DNA of 64,000 nucleotides from Rhodopseudomonas palustris. Its GTDB lineage: Bacteria > Pseudomonadota > Alphaproteobacteria > Rhizobiales > Xanthobacteraceae. The stretch's first letter is position 1; each line of letters begins with the position of its first letter. Where the stretch lies: contig NZ_QKQS01000006.1 in the NCBI RefSeq assembly GCF_003226555.1, forward strand, positions 227,221 to 291,220, read 5' to 3'. Under the pieces are notes generated by a model, which saw only the letters and a list, made by a program, of their open reading frames with translations, ran no database searches and was not told the DNA's origin. The translations under genes and the position numbers were made by a program. Positions 50,969 through 59,069 of the stretch are shown here, piece after piece.

Positions 50969-51003
50969 GGAACCCTTATAAAAGGTTCCAGGCTGGGACC
51001 CAA
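50969..51003 (-). promoter_or_regulatory. Candidate sodB promoter with dyad over the -10
   Basis: On the minus strand TTGGGT (51003-50998), 17 bases, TATAAG (50980-50975). GGAACC (50969-50974) and GGTTCC (50984-50989) form an inverted repeat around the -10, extended to about eight pairs. A repressor site or a short hairpin is possible. Confidence 0.45.
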
Positions 51004-51127
51004 TATCTATTCTAACTTGCAACAGCGTGTCGCAGCGGCGGCGCCGAAGCCAATACCGCTGCGAGATGAACAGCTTACCGCAAGGGGGTGATGCTACCGC
51101 CGCAGGCGGCGTCGGTTCGCTCTACAC

Positions 51128-52363
51128 TCAAGCCGCCACCGGCACCACCAGCTCCTCGCGCCGACGCGGCGGGCGGACGTTCATCAGCATCTGGGCACAG
51201 CCGGCGATCAGGCCGATCAGCACCGCAGCCTGCCAGGCGCGGTCGTAATTGCCGAGGTGGTCGTAGATCACCCCGCCGCCCCAGGCGCCGAGGAACGAGC
51301 CGACCTGATGGCTGAGGAAGGCGATGCCGGTCAGCGTCGCCATGTAGCGCAGCCCGAAAAGCTGCACGACCAGGCCGTTGACCAGCGGAATCACCCCGAG
51401 CCACAGCGAGCCCATGATCGCGGCGAACACGATGGTCGTGGTCGCCGAGGCCGGAAAGTAGAAATACGCCGCGACCGTCAGCGAGCGCACGATGTAGATG
51501 CCGCCGAGCAGATACTGCTTCGGAAACCTGCCGCCGAGCCAGCCGAACGCGTAGGAGCCGAACACGTTGAACAGGCCGATCACCGCCAGCGCCGAGGCGC
51601 CGAGCGACGGATCGAGCCCGCAGATCGCCAGATAGTTCGGCAGATGCGTGGTGATGAACACGAGCTGCAGACCGCAGACGAAGAACGCGAGCGCCATCAC
51701 CACGAAGCCGGAATGGCCGAGCGCGGCCTGCACCACCTCGCCCGCCGACTGCTTGACGTCGTCGGCCTTGTCGATTTCCAGTCTGTCGGCGCGGCCGGCG
51801 AACAGGGCGGACGGCAGCATCGCCGCGGCGAGGCCGAGGAAGCCAATCAGCGCCATCTGCCAGCCGGCGGTCGAGATCAGCGTCTGCGCCAACGGCGAAG
51901 CCAGCACCAGGCCGAGCGAGCCGGCGGCCGACACCGCGCCCATCGCAACGCTGCGCTTGGCCGGCGACACCGTGCGCGAGGTCACCGTCATGGTCATGCT
52001 GGAGGCGGTGCACGACAGCGCAATGCCGACACACACCCCGCAGCCCAGCGTGAACATCAGCGCCGAATCCGCGACCATCATGAGGACGAGACCGGCCGCA
52101 TAAACTACGACGCCGCCCAGCATCACCCAGCGGGTGCCGTAGCGATCGGCGAGCAGGCCGACCATCGGCTGGGTGACGCCCCAGATGATGTTCTGCAGCG
52201 CCGTGGCGAAGGAGAAGTCGGCGCTGGTGATACCGACATCGCGGATCACCGAGGGCTGAAACAGCCCGAAGCTCTGGCGCATGCCCATGGCGAGACTAAG
52301 CAGCACCGAGGCGCCGATCAGGATCGACCAGCGCTGAAACGGACTGAGCTGAGCAGCCTTCAT
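51128..52363 (-). CDS. MFS transporter
   Basis: A 411-residue protein with 12 predicted membrane segments. The first half has LLADRYGTRWVMLGG, a motif A-like loop, and CVGIALSCTASSMTMTV; the second half has the symmetrical FGWLGGRFPKQYLLGG. It resembles the oxalate/monocarboxylate (OFA-type) branch: MGMRQSFGLFQPSVIRDVGIT near the start is typical. Substrate unknown. It is divergent from the MATE gene. Confidence 0.92.
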   Translation of the reverse strand: MKAAQLSPFQRWSILIGASVLLSLAMGMRQSFGLFQPSVIRDVGITSADFSFATALQNIIWGVTQPMVGLLADRYGTRWVMLGGVVVYAAGLVLMMVADSALMFTLGCGVCVGIALSCTASSMTMTVTSRTVSPAKRSVAMGAVSAAGSLGLVLASPLAQTLISTAGWQMALIGFLGLAAAMLPSALFAGRADRLEIDKADDVKQSAGEVVQAALGHSGFVVMALAFFVCGLQLVFITTHLPNYLAICGLDPSLGASALAVIGLFNVFGSYAFGWLGGRFPKQYLLGGIYIVRSLTVAAYFYFPASATTTIVFAAIMGSLWLGVIPLVNGLVVQLFGLRYMATLTGIAFLSHQVGSFLGAWGGGVIYDHLGNYDRAWQAAVLIGLIAGCAQMLMNVRPPRRREELVVPVAA

Positions 52364-52636
52364 GAGCGAATTCCTTCCCGGGAGAATATTTGTCCGCCTT
52401 CATGCCCTGGTTTGGGAGATTTGACCATCCGTGCCGGCGGTATCCGGGTTCTGCGCAAGATGCAGGGGTGAGGCCTTCCACAATCGGCGGTCCTGAGCCC
52501 TGCACGAAACGCCGCCACGCCCGCGCGCCGCGCAATGCCCTGGCGCTTGTGTCCGGCGAGGCGTTGCGCTTATTATATTTTGATCATCATACAAAAGACC
52601 ACCGCACACACAAGGCGGCATTCGGGGAGCGACAGC

Positions 52637-54010
52637 ATGACCATCGAAGCACCTGCCGACGCGCCCCTGCCCGCTCCGCCACTGAACCGGTTGCTGACCG
52701 CGCCGATCCTGCCGACGCTGCTACGGCTAGCGACGCCCAACGCCATCGCGATGCTCGGTACCGCCTTGGTGGCGGTGGCCGAGACCTCCTATATCGGCCG
52801 GCTCGGCACCGAACCGTTGGCGGCGATCGCGCTGGTGTTTCCGTTCGCGATGCTGACGCAGATGATGTCGGCCGGCGCGATGGGCGGCGGCGTCTCGTCG
52901 GCGATCAGCCGTGCGCTCGGCGCCGGCGATCCGCTCCGCGCCGGCGTCCTGGCGCTGCATGCGATCCTGATCGGGATCGGCGGCGGGCTGGTGTTCACGC
53001 TGGTGATGCTGACGTTCGGCCGCTCGCTGTTCGCACTGCTCGGCGGCCACGGCGAGGTGCTCGAGCAGGCCTGCAGCTATTCGGTGGTGCTGTTTTCGGC
53101 CGCCGTATCGATCTGGCTGGTGAACACGCTCGCCTCCATCCTGCGCGGCACCGGCGACATGATCCTGCCGGCCGCCGTCCTACTCGGCGTCGCGGCTCTG
53201 CAGGTGGTGATCGGCGGCGCGTTCGGGCTCGGCCTATTCGGAATGCCGCGGCTCGGCATGCCCGGCGTCGCCTCCGGCCAGGCGATCGCGTTCACGCTCG
53301 GCTCGCTGTTTCTGTTGGTCTACCTCGCCAGCGGTCGCAGCCGGCTGCGGCTGCAGTTGCGGTCGTTCCAACTGCAATGGCCGATCTTCATCGACATCCT
53401 CAAGGTCGGGGCACTGGCCTGCCTCGCTCCGCTGCAATCGGTGCTGACGATCCTGATCTTCACCAAGGTGCTGGCGAGCTACGGCACCACCACGCTCGCC
53501 GGCTACGGCATCGGCTCGCGGCTGGAATTCCTGCTGATCCCGATCGCGTTCGCAGTCGGCGTCGCCTCGATCCCGATGGTCGGGATGGCGATCGGCGCCG
53601 GCGACGTGGCGCGGGCGCGGCGCGTGGCCTGGACCGCAGGTGCGGTGTCGGCGGTGATCGTCGGAGCGGTCGGCGCGGTGCTGGCGATCTGGCCTTCGCT
53701 GTGGGTGTCGCTGTTCACCACCGACCCGGCCGTCACTGCGGCGGCGCATGCCTACTTCCACCTCGCCGGCCCCGGCTTCGGATTTTTCGGCCTCGGCGTG
53801 ACGCTGTATTTCGCCAGCCAGGGCGCCGCCAAGGTCGGCGGCCCGGTGCTGGCGGCGACCGCGCGGTTGGTGTTGGTGGCCGTTGGCGGATGGGCGTTGG
53901 TCGCCTTCGGCGCACCGGCGTCCGCAATGTTCGCGATGGTGGCGGTGGCGATGGTGGTGTACGGGCTCGGCAGCGCCGCAGCGATCCATCTGACACGCTG
54001 GGTCAAATGA
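52637..54010 (+). CDS. MATE family efflux transporter
   Basis: A 457-residue multidrug/toxin extrusion protein with 12 hydrophobic segments in two homologous halves (LGTALVAVAETSYIGRLGTEPLAAIALVFP in the first, read in parts). ILRGTGDMILP is a conserved family motif. It exports cationic or amphipathic compounds using Na+ or H+. The ATG at 52637 follows CGGGGAGCGAC. The upstream region is AT-rich (TTATTATATTTTGAT), likely the promoter. Divergent from an MFS gene. Confidence 0.95.
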   Translation: MTIEAPADAPLPAPPLNRLLTAPILPTLLRLATPNAIAMLGTALVAVAETSYIGRLGTEPLAAIALVFPFAMLTQMMSAGAMGGGVSSAISRALGAGDPLRAGVLALHAILIGIGGGLVFTLVMLTFGRSLFALLGGHGEVLEQACSYSVVLFSAAVSIWLVNTLASILRGTGDMILPAAVLLGVAALQVVIGGAFGLGLFGMPRLGMPGVASGQAIAFTLGSLFLLVYLASGRSRLRLQLRSFQLQWPIFIDILKVGALACLAPLQSVLTILIFTKVLASYGTTTLAGYGIGSRLEFLLIPIAFAVGVASIPMVGMAIGAGDVARARRVAWTAGAVSAVIVGAVGAVLAIWPSLWVSLFTTDPAVTAAAHAYFHLAGPGFGFFGLGVTLYFASQGAAKVGGPVLAATARLVLVAVGGWALVAFGAPASAMFAMVAVAMVVYGLGSAAAIHLTRWVK

Positions 54011-54142
54011 ATCGGATTTATCCCCAGCGCGCGGTGGGGGTCACACGATTGCACGAATCGGGCGCTCTGTTATCCAACCGCCCGCCGCGCCGCTTCTGAA
54101 TGCTGTTCGCGGCTCCCCGCGCGTATCGTTTGGAGGTATGGA

Positions 54143-54589
54143 ATGGCCGTTCGGTCCGGTTTCGTCGTTGCTGCTGCCCTGGCTGTCCTGGTGTCGCTGC
54201 CGCCCGCAACGGCGGTGGCCCAATCGGCGGGGCCGCAGGGGACCTGGTTGACCCAGGCCGGCGACGCCAAGGTCCGGATCAAGAGCTGCGGCAACGCGCT
54301 CTGCGGTACCATCGTCTGGCTGAAGCAGCCAACCGATCCCAACACCGGTAAGCCGCAGATCGACGACAAGAACACCGATCCGCAGCTGGCCTCGCGTCCA
54401 ATCATTGGCCTGCAGATCTTCGGCGACATGCGCCCGGTGTCGCAGGGCAAGTGGAGCGGCCACATCTACAACGCCGACGACGGCAAGACCTACCAGAGCA
54501 GCATCTCGCATACCGGCCCGACCACGCTGCTGGTCGAGGGCTGCGTCGGCACGCTGTGTGGCGGCGAGACCTGGACGCTCAGCCGCTGA
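54143..54589 (+). CDS. Secreted DUF2147 family protein
   Basis: A 148-residue exported protein. Residues 1-27 are a signal peptide (hydrophobic core ALAVLVSLPPATAVA, cut before QSAGPQ). The mature part begins GTWLTQAGDAKVRIKSCGNALCGTIVWL, the DUF2147 pattern of about 110-120 residues with two Cys pairs (CGNALC, GCVGTLC) that may be disulfide-bonded. Function unknown; some family members are linked to envelope stress. It overlaps the convergent DUF3095 gene by 11 bases. Confidence 0.92.
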   Translation: MAVRSGFVVAAALAVLVSLPPATAVAQSAGPQGTWLTQAGDAKVRIKSCGNALCGTIVWLKQPTDPNTGKPQIDDKNTDPQLASRPIIGLQIFGDMRPVSQGKWSGHIYNADDGKTYQSSISHTGPTTLLVEGCVGTLCGGETWTLSR

Positions 54590-55748
54590 GCGACGCGTCG
54601 CCGCGCATCGCCTTCAAAGCCAGCGCGGCGGACGCATAGCCGCCGCCGGCGCCGTCGATGAAATGCACATGATCGCTGCGCGCCACCGAGGGCGTAAAGC
54701 ACGTCACCATTGCCGATTGCTGCCGCGACACACCATAGCGCGCGACACCGGCGGCCGCCGCCGTGGCCAACTTCTGCTCCAGCGCGTCGGCAAGCTCCGG
54801 CGCGCAGTCGACCACCATGCGTAGGCCGTCATCATATTTGCGGAAGTCGGAGTTTTCGACCAGCTCGGCCAAATAAGCGCGCGGCACGAAACCGCGCACC
54901 GTGATGCCGAGGCGGATGATCAAATAACTGAGCAACGTCCGCACCAGCAGGCCGGCACGGCGCAGCGTCAGCGATCCGCCGTGCTCGGCGCGGGCTTCGA
55001 GGTCGAGGCCCCGCGGCGGCCAGCGCAATCCCGGTCCTTCGCGAGGCACCGGCCGTCCAGCCTCCGGGCTGCGCTCGACCAGGGCCACGATATCTTCGAT
55101 CAGGCTGCGATACGCCGCCGCATCGGCCTGCGCGGTCGGCACGATCAGCACCGACAGGATGACGCCGCGCCGGGCCGGCATTTCCTCGAATCGGCACGAC
55201 AGGCCGGAGAGATCCGGCGCGGTGCCTAGCGGCGCCGGCGGAATCGAAAACTCGCCGCGCTTCATCGCCGCCTCGGCCCAGCCCAATCCGCCGCCAGCGA
55301 ACATCGCGTAGCTGACGTGCGGCGACGGCGCGAACCGCGCGACGCGGACCTCGAGCCCACTGGCGCGGATCGCCGCGACCGGCACCAGCGCGATCCGCAT
55401 CGTCAGGTCGAGCTCGTCGTGCACCCAGGCGGCTGTGGCCGCCAGCGCGTTCCGGGCCGCCGCCACATCGGCCGGCGCCACCGCGAAGCCGGCGCCGTCG
55501 CCGCCGAACACGAACGGGAATTCGCGCCCCTCGAGCGCGTTGGTCACCGCCGCGATCACGGCCGCTCCGGCCATATTGACGGATTTGTAGCGCTGCTCGG
55601 CGATGGCGCGGGTGGAGTCGACGATGTCGGCGACGCCGATGCTCCAATCGTCCGGCAGCAGCGCGTAGAGGGCAGGATCCATCAGGCTGCGGAAGCCGCG
55701 AAACACCGCAACGCCCTCGTAAAAGCCGCCGCTGTCGCCTGCGCTCAT
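54579..55748 (-). CDS. DUF3095 family protein (cyclase-like)
   Basis: A 389-residue protein of the DUF3095 family. The N-terminal segment IGVADIVDSTRAIAEQRYKSVNM and FVFGGDGAGFAVAP resemble the metal-binding part of class III adenylyl/guanylyl cyclases, where an Asp pair (D-I-V-D, GGDGA) binds Mg; the C-terminal half is specific to DUF3095. Cyclase activity has not been shown for the family to my knowledge. No membrane segments. Its stop overlaps the DUF2147 gene tail. Confidence 0.88.
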   Translation of the reverse strand: MSAGDSGGFYEGVAVFRGFRSLMDPALYALLPDDWSIGVADIVDSTRAIAEQRYKSVNMAGAAVIAAVTNALEGREFPFVFGGDGAGFAVAPADVAAARNALAATAAWVHDELDLTMRIALVPVAAIRASGLEVRVARFAPSPHVSYAMFAGGGLGWAEAAMKRGEFSIPPAPLGTAPDLSGLSCRFEEMPARRGVILSVLIVPTAQADAAAYRSLIEDIVALVERSPEAGRPVPREGPGLRWPPRGLDLEARAEHGGSLTLRRAGLLVRTLLSYLIIRLGITVRGFVPRAYLAELVENSDFRKYDDGLRMVVDCAPELADALEQKLATAAAAGVARYGVSRQQSAMVTCFTPSVARSDHVHFIDGAGGGYASAALALKAMRGDASLSG

Positions 55749-55819
55749 GGCGCCCGCCCCTCCTCGATTGGTGACGATGAGTTATGTCCGCAAACCCGAT
55801 CGGTTGCGAACGGCCGAGG

Positions 55820-55954
55820 TCAGTCGCCGCCCGAGCACAGGCCGAGCGCAGCCGTGATGGTCCCGCGCGTACAGCGGGTCAGCGTGATGTCCGAATACAG
55901 CCCATAGGCGAACACAGCCACGGCCAGCAGGAAAATAATGCCAAGCGATTTCAC
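55820..55954 (-). CDS. Possible small membrane protein (44 residues)
   Basis: A short frame starting at GTG (55952-55954 on the other strand) reads VKSLGIIFLLAVAVFAYGLY, then SDITLTRCTRGTITAALGL and ends CSGGD. It has one hydrophobic helix followed by a Cys-containing, probably periplasmic tail with a second Cys. Codon use is like that of neighbouring genes, but no clear ribosome-binding site is seen. Placed in the 330-bp gap before the toxin-antitoxin pair. Coding is plausible, not certain. Confidence 0.45.
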   Translation of the reverse strand: MKSLGIIFLLAVAVFAYGLYSDITLTRCTRGTITAALGLCSGGD

Positions 55955-56079
55955 GTCAGATGTCCGGTTCGCCGCCAGCCGGCGCAAGCACAGCGCTCGC
56001 TGGCGACGACTGAGATGGTCGCCCGTTAGATCAGATCGGGAGCGGCAGGATCAAGCCTGGGCGATTGAGGAAGCGTCCA

Positions 56080-56598
56080 TCAGATGGCGGCACCGAACTG
56101 TTGCTGCAATTCCGACATCCGAATGATCATCGCACGCCGAGGATCAAACGGCAGATCCCTGAATCCCCAACTCGCATAGAACCCGCGGACGCCGTCGTCG
56201 AGCGGATGGGTGACCACGCCGACACATCCCACGATCTCAGCGGCACGCAGCGCCGATCTCAACGCGAACTGCAGCAATGAAGCGGCGTGCCCATGACCTT
56301 GATAGGCTTTGTCCACCGCAAGCTGGCCCAGTAGCAAAACCGGCACTGGATCCGGCTGGTTGCGCTGCTGCGGCTTCGGCAGATAGGCCCGTTCGATTTG
56401 ACTGGCGCTCAGCGTCACATAGCCCATGATCCGGTGTGATTCCGAGTTGGTGATGACGTTCACCCGCGACGCCCCGCTGACATGGTTCGCCCAGGCGTGC
56501 CGACGAAACCAAGCGTTCAACGACTCTCGCCCGCAATCGAACCCGTCGCGATCGTCCGCTTCCGAGAGTGGGCGCGGCGCGTTCGCAAACGCAGTCAC
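56080..56598 (-). CDS. GNAT acetyltransferase toxin (TacT-like)
   Basis: A 172-residue GNAT-fold protein. RDGFDCGRESLNAWFRRHAWANH is the opening segment of toxins of the TacT/AtaT type, and LLGQLAVDKAYQGHGHAASLL holds the acetyl-CoA loop (Q-G-x-G-x-A variant: QGHGHA). Such toxins acetylate charged tRNAs and stop translation. The GTG start follows the antitoxin stop with no gap (TAGGTG). The order antitoxin-toxin and lengths are those of the TacA-TacT family. Confidence 0.92.
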   Translation of the reverse strand: MTAFANAPRPLSEADDRDGFDCGRESLNAWFRRHAWANHVSGASRVNVITNSESHRIMGYVTLSASQIERAYLPKPQQRNQPDPVPVLLLGQLAVDKAYQGHGHAASLLQFALRSALRAAEIVGCVGVVTHPLDDGVRGFYASWGFRDLPFDPRRAMIIRMSELQQQFGAAI

Positions 56599-56874
56599 CT
56601 AGCGATCCCAGGTCGGCTTCAGCCTTGCCAGCTTCTGCAAAGCCGGATTTGGTTCGGGCGGGGTCGCCAGCCAGCTCTCGAACGCTTCCCAATCCTTCGC
56701 AGAAATGGTGACGACGCTGCGACTGAGAACATCGATCTCCGCGGCTTCGACCGACTTCCGGCGCACGAACTCACTCAGACTTGTGCGCGACTGCTCGGCC
56801 GCAGCTTCGAGCATCGCGCGCTCCTCGCGGCTGACCCGGACACTCAGAACCGTTGTGGCGTTGGGCTGATCCAT
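56599..56874 (-). CDS. DUF1778 antitoxin (TacA-like, ribbon-helix-helix)
   Basis: A 91-residue protein. Residues about 8-55 form a ribbon-helix-helix DNA-binding domain (LSVRVSREERAMLEAAAEQ, then SLSEFVRRKSVEAA), the rest is the toxin-neutralising tail (AKDWEAFESWLATPPEPNP, typical of DUF1778 antitoxins). The ATG at 56874 is chosen; upstream is a GTATG/CATAC dyad that could be the autoregulatory operator. Immediately followed by the GNAT toxin. Confidence 0.92.
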   Translation of the reverse strand: MDQPNATTVLSVRVSREERAMLEAAAEQSRTSLSEFVRRKSVEAAEIDVLSRSVVTISAKDWEAFESWLATPPEPNPALQKLARLKPTWDR

Positions 56875-56879
56875 CGTGC

Positions 56880-56896
56880 GTATGACAATAGCATAC
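56880..56896. promoter_or_regulatory. Candidate toxin-antitoxin operator GTATG-N7-CATAC
   Basis: A perfect 5-bp dyad five bases upstream of the antitoxin ATG. Ribbon-helix-helix antitoxins usually bind such sites to repress their own operon. The position and symmetry are seen; binding is inferred. Confidence 0.5.
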
Positions 56897-57152
56897 AAGC
56901 AGTTGCATCCCCACCCCAAGCTGACTGCCTATCGGGTGGAATTGCGTAATCCACGGCTGGCAACGCCGCCACTTTGGCCGATCCGGAATTCATGTAACAT
57001 ATTGATAAGATTTATAAAAATTAGATCATCGAGCATATTTGGCCGATCTCTTGGCCGATCTTCAGCGTTGGCTCTGGCGCCGGCTGCGCGATCGGCTGCC
57101 GCTGCGGGGCCTGAATAACCATCGCGCCCGATCGAACTCGGCAAGCAGACAT

Positions 57153-57181
57153 GAAAAAGCCCGCACGCGGCGGGCTTTTTC
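57153..57181 (-). terminator. Rho-independent terminator downstream of the initiator tRNA
   Basis: GAAAAAGCCCGC, a five-base loop and GCGGGCTTTTTC form a perfect 12-bp stem whose minus-strand end is TTTTTC. It lies 22 bases after the tRNA 3' end. Confidence 0.85.
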
Positions 57182-57202
57182 ACTGATCTGACGATCGAGA
57201 TT

Positions 57203-57279
<77 letters not shown>

Positions 57280-57567
57280 TTAAACCTTGCGCGGCTTTCA
57301 GAAAACCGATGACCATCAACGCCTTGAAGCGCTGATCGATCCTCCCGGAGGCTTCCTGAGAAGGTGCCCGGGGCGAATGCCCGGGGCGCGAGGGGTGTCT
57401 ACCAACACCGGCGGGATTTGCAAAGCCCCAAGGGAGGGTTTGGGCGAAGATTTTCAAGATTATATGACGGACGGAACCCGGTGTGGTTGCCGGATCGCCT
57501 TTCCCCTGCGACACTTCGGCAAAATCGGCCCATTCGGCAACAAAACGGGCAGCGCAGGGAGCGAAGG

Positions 57568-59001
57568 ATGGACCAGCCGGTCGGCGGTTTCGGGGGCAAT
57601 GCGCTCCACGACAGCTTTCATCGCATGTTCGACCTGTCGCGGGCCGAGCCGCCGCCGACGCTGGAGCAGCGCCAGGACCGGCTCGCCCGGCTGCGCGCAC
57701 TGATCAAGGACAACGAAAAACGATTCGAGCAGGCGATCTGTGCCGATTTCGGCCATCGCAGCTCGACCGAGACGCTGATCGCCGAGACGCTCAGCCTGCT
57801 CGGCGACATCAAGCACACCTCGCGGCATCTCAAGCGCTGGATGGCGCCGCGCAAGGTGTCGACCCAGCTCCAATTCCTGCCCGGCAAGAACCGGCTGCTG
57901 CCGCAGCCGCTCGGCGTGGTCGGGGTGATCGCGCCGTGGAATTATCCGCTGCAGCTCACCATCGCGCCGGCGATCGGGGCGATCGCAGCCGGCAACCGGG
58001 TGATGATCAAGCCGAGCGAATTGTCGCCGCACTTCGCCGCGCTGCTGCAGGAGACTGTCGCGGCCAAGTTCGACGCCAGCGAAATGATGGTGACCGGGAT
58101 CGAGCCCGGCATCGCCGAGGCGTTCGCACGGCTGCCGTTCGACCATCTGATGTTCACCGGCTCGACCCGGGTGGGCCGCATCGTCGCGGCGGAGGCGGGC
58201 AAGAACCTCACCCCGGTCACGCTCGAACTCGGCGGCAAATCGCCGACCATTGTTGACCGCTCCGCCGATCTCGACGAGGTGGCGCCGCGGATCGCCTACG
58301 CCAAGCTGATGAACGCCGGCCAGACCTGCATCGCGCCCGACTACGTGCTGGCTCCGCAGGACCGGGTCGAAGCCCTCGCCGGCAAGATCTGGGGCGCGAT
58401 GCAGCAGATGTGGGGCACCGATCCGGCCAATCCGGACTACACCTCGATCATCGCCGAGCATCACTACGCGCGGCTGAAGGGCCTGGTCGACGACGCGGTC
58501 GCGCACGGCGCGCGGCTGCTGCAGCCGGCCTCCGCGAGCGACGCGGCCTGGCAGGATAAGCGCAAATTCCCGCCGACCATCGTGCTCGGCGCCACGCCCG
58601 AGATGAAGATCATGCAGGAGGAGATCTTCGGTCCGCTGCTGCCGATCCTGCCCTACAGCGAGCCGACCGAGCCGATCGACTTCATCAACGGCCGCGATCG
58701 GCCGCTGGCGCTGTACTGGTTCGGCACCGATGACGCCGCGCGCGATCAGGTGCTGGCGCGCACCGTGTCGGGCGGCGTCACCATCAACGACTGCCTGGTG
58801 CATTTCGCGCAAGCCAACCAGCCGATGGGCGGCGTCGGCGCCTCGGGCACCGGCGCGTATCACGGCGAATGGGGCTTCGCCACCTTCACCAAGATGAAAC
58901 CGGTGTTCTATCGCTCGCCCTACAACCGGTTCGCCGATCTGTATCCGCCCTATGGCGGAAAGATCGCGCGGCTGTCGAAGATGCTGCGCCTGATGTCGTA
59001 A
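57568..59001 (+). CDS. Coniferyl-aldehyde-dehydrogenase-like aldehyde dehydrogenase
   Basis: A 477-residue NAD(P)-dependent aldehyde dehydrogenase. VIAPWNYPLQLTIAPAIGAI, FTGSTRVGRIVA, LELGGKSPTIVD (general base Glu) and NAGQTCIAPDYVL (catalytic Cys) are all present. The C-terminal part (PYNRFADLYPPYGGKIARLSK) and the short length match the coniferyl aldehyde dehydrogenase/class 3-like group, which oxidises aromatic or fatty aldehydes. The ATG at 57568 follows AGGGAGCGAAGG. Followed 68 bases later by a GMC oxidoreductase, so the two may oxidise an alcohol to an acid in sequence. Confidence 0.94.
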   Translation: MDQPVGGFGGNALHDSFHRMFDLSRAEPPPTLEQRQDRLARLRALIKDNEKRFEQAICADFGHRSSTETLIAETLSLLGDIKHTSRHLKRWMAPRKVSTQLQFLPGKNRLLPQPLGVVGVIAPWNYPLQLTIAPAIGAIAAGNRVMIKPSELSPHFAALLQETVAAKFDASEMMVTGIEPGIAEAFARLPFDHLMFTGSTRVGRIVAAEAGKNLTPVTLELGGKSPTIVDRSADLDEVAPRIAYAKLMNAGQTCIAPDYVLAPQDRVEALAGKIWGAMQQMWGTDPANPDYTSIIAEHHYARLKGLVDDAVAHGARLLQPASASDAAWQDKRKFPPTIVLGATPEMKIMQEEIFGPLLPILPYSEPTEPIDFINGRDRPLALYWFGTDDAARDQVLARTVSGGVTINDCLVHFAQANQPMGGVGASGTGAYHGEWGFATFTKMKPVFYRSPYNRFADLYPPYGGKIARLSKMLRLMS

Positions 59002-59069
59002 AGCGTAACACCGCACGGCCGAAGAAGCCGGCGGCAACAAACAAAACAACATCGCGGAGGGAAACGCGC

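Larger units (their letters stand above)
56875..57202. other. 328-bp gene-free stretch between antitoxin and initiator tRNA
   Basis: Holds the operator-like dyad (56880-56896), an AT-rich patch (about 56990-57045, unlike the surroundings), two GGCCGATCT copies (57042, 57054) and the tRNA terminator (57153-57181). No gene is recognised. Confidence 0.6.

Noticed and set aside
56929-57183. 84-codon frame antisense to the tRNA flank
   Set aside because: It starts inside the tRNA terminator hairpin and has no family features.
57364-57567. Extended N-terminus for the aldehyde dehydrogenase
   Set aside because: The extra 68 residues do not look like any ALDH N-terminus, and a ribosome-binding site precedes the ATG at 57568.
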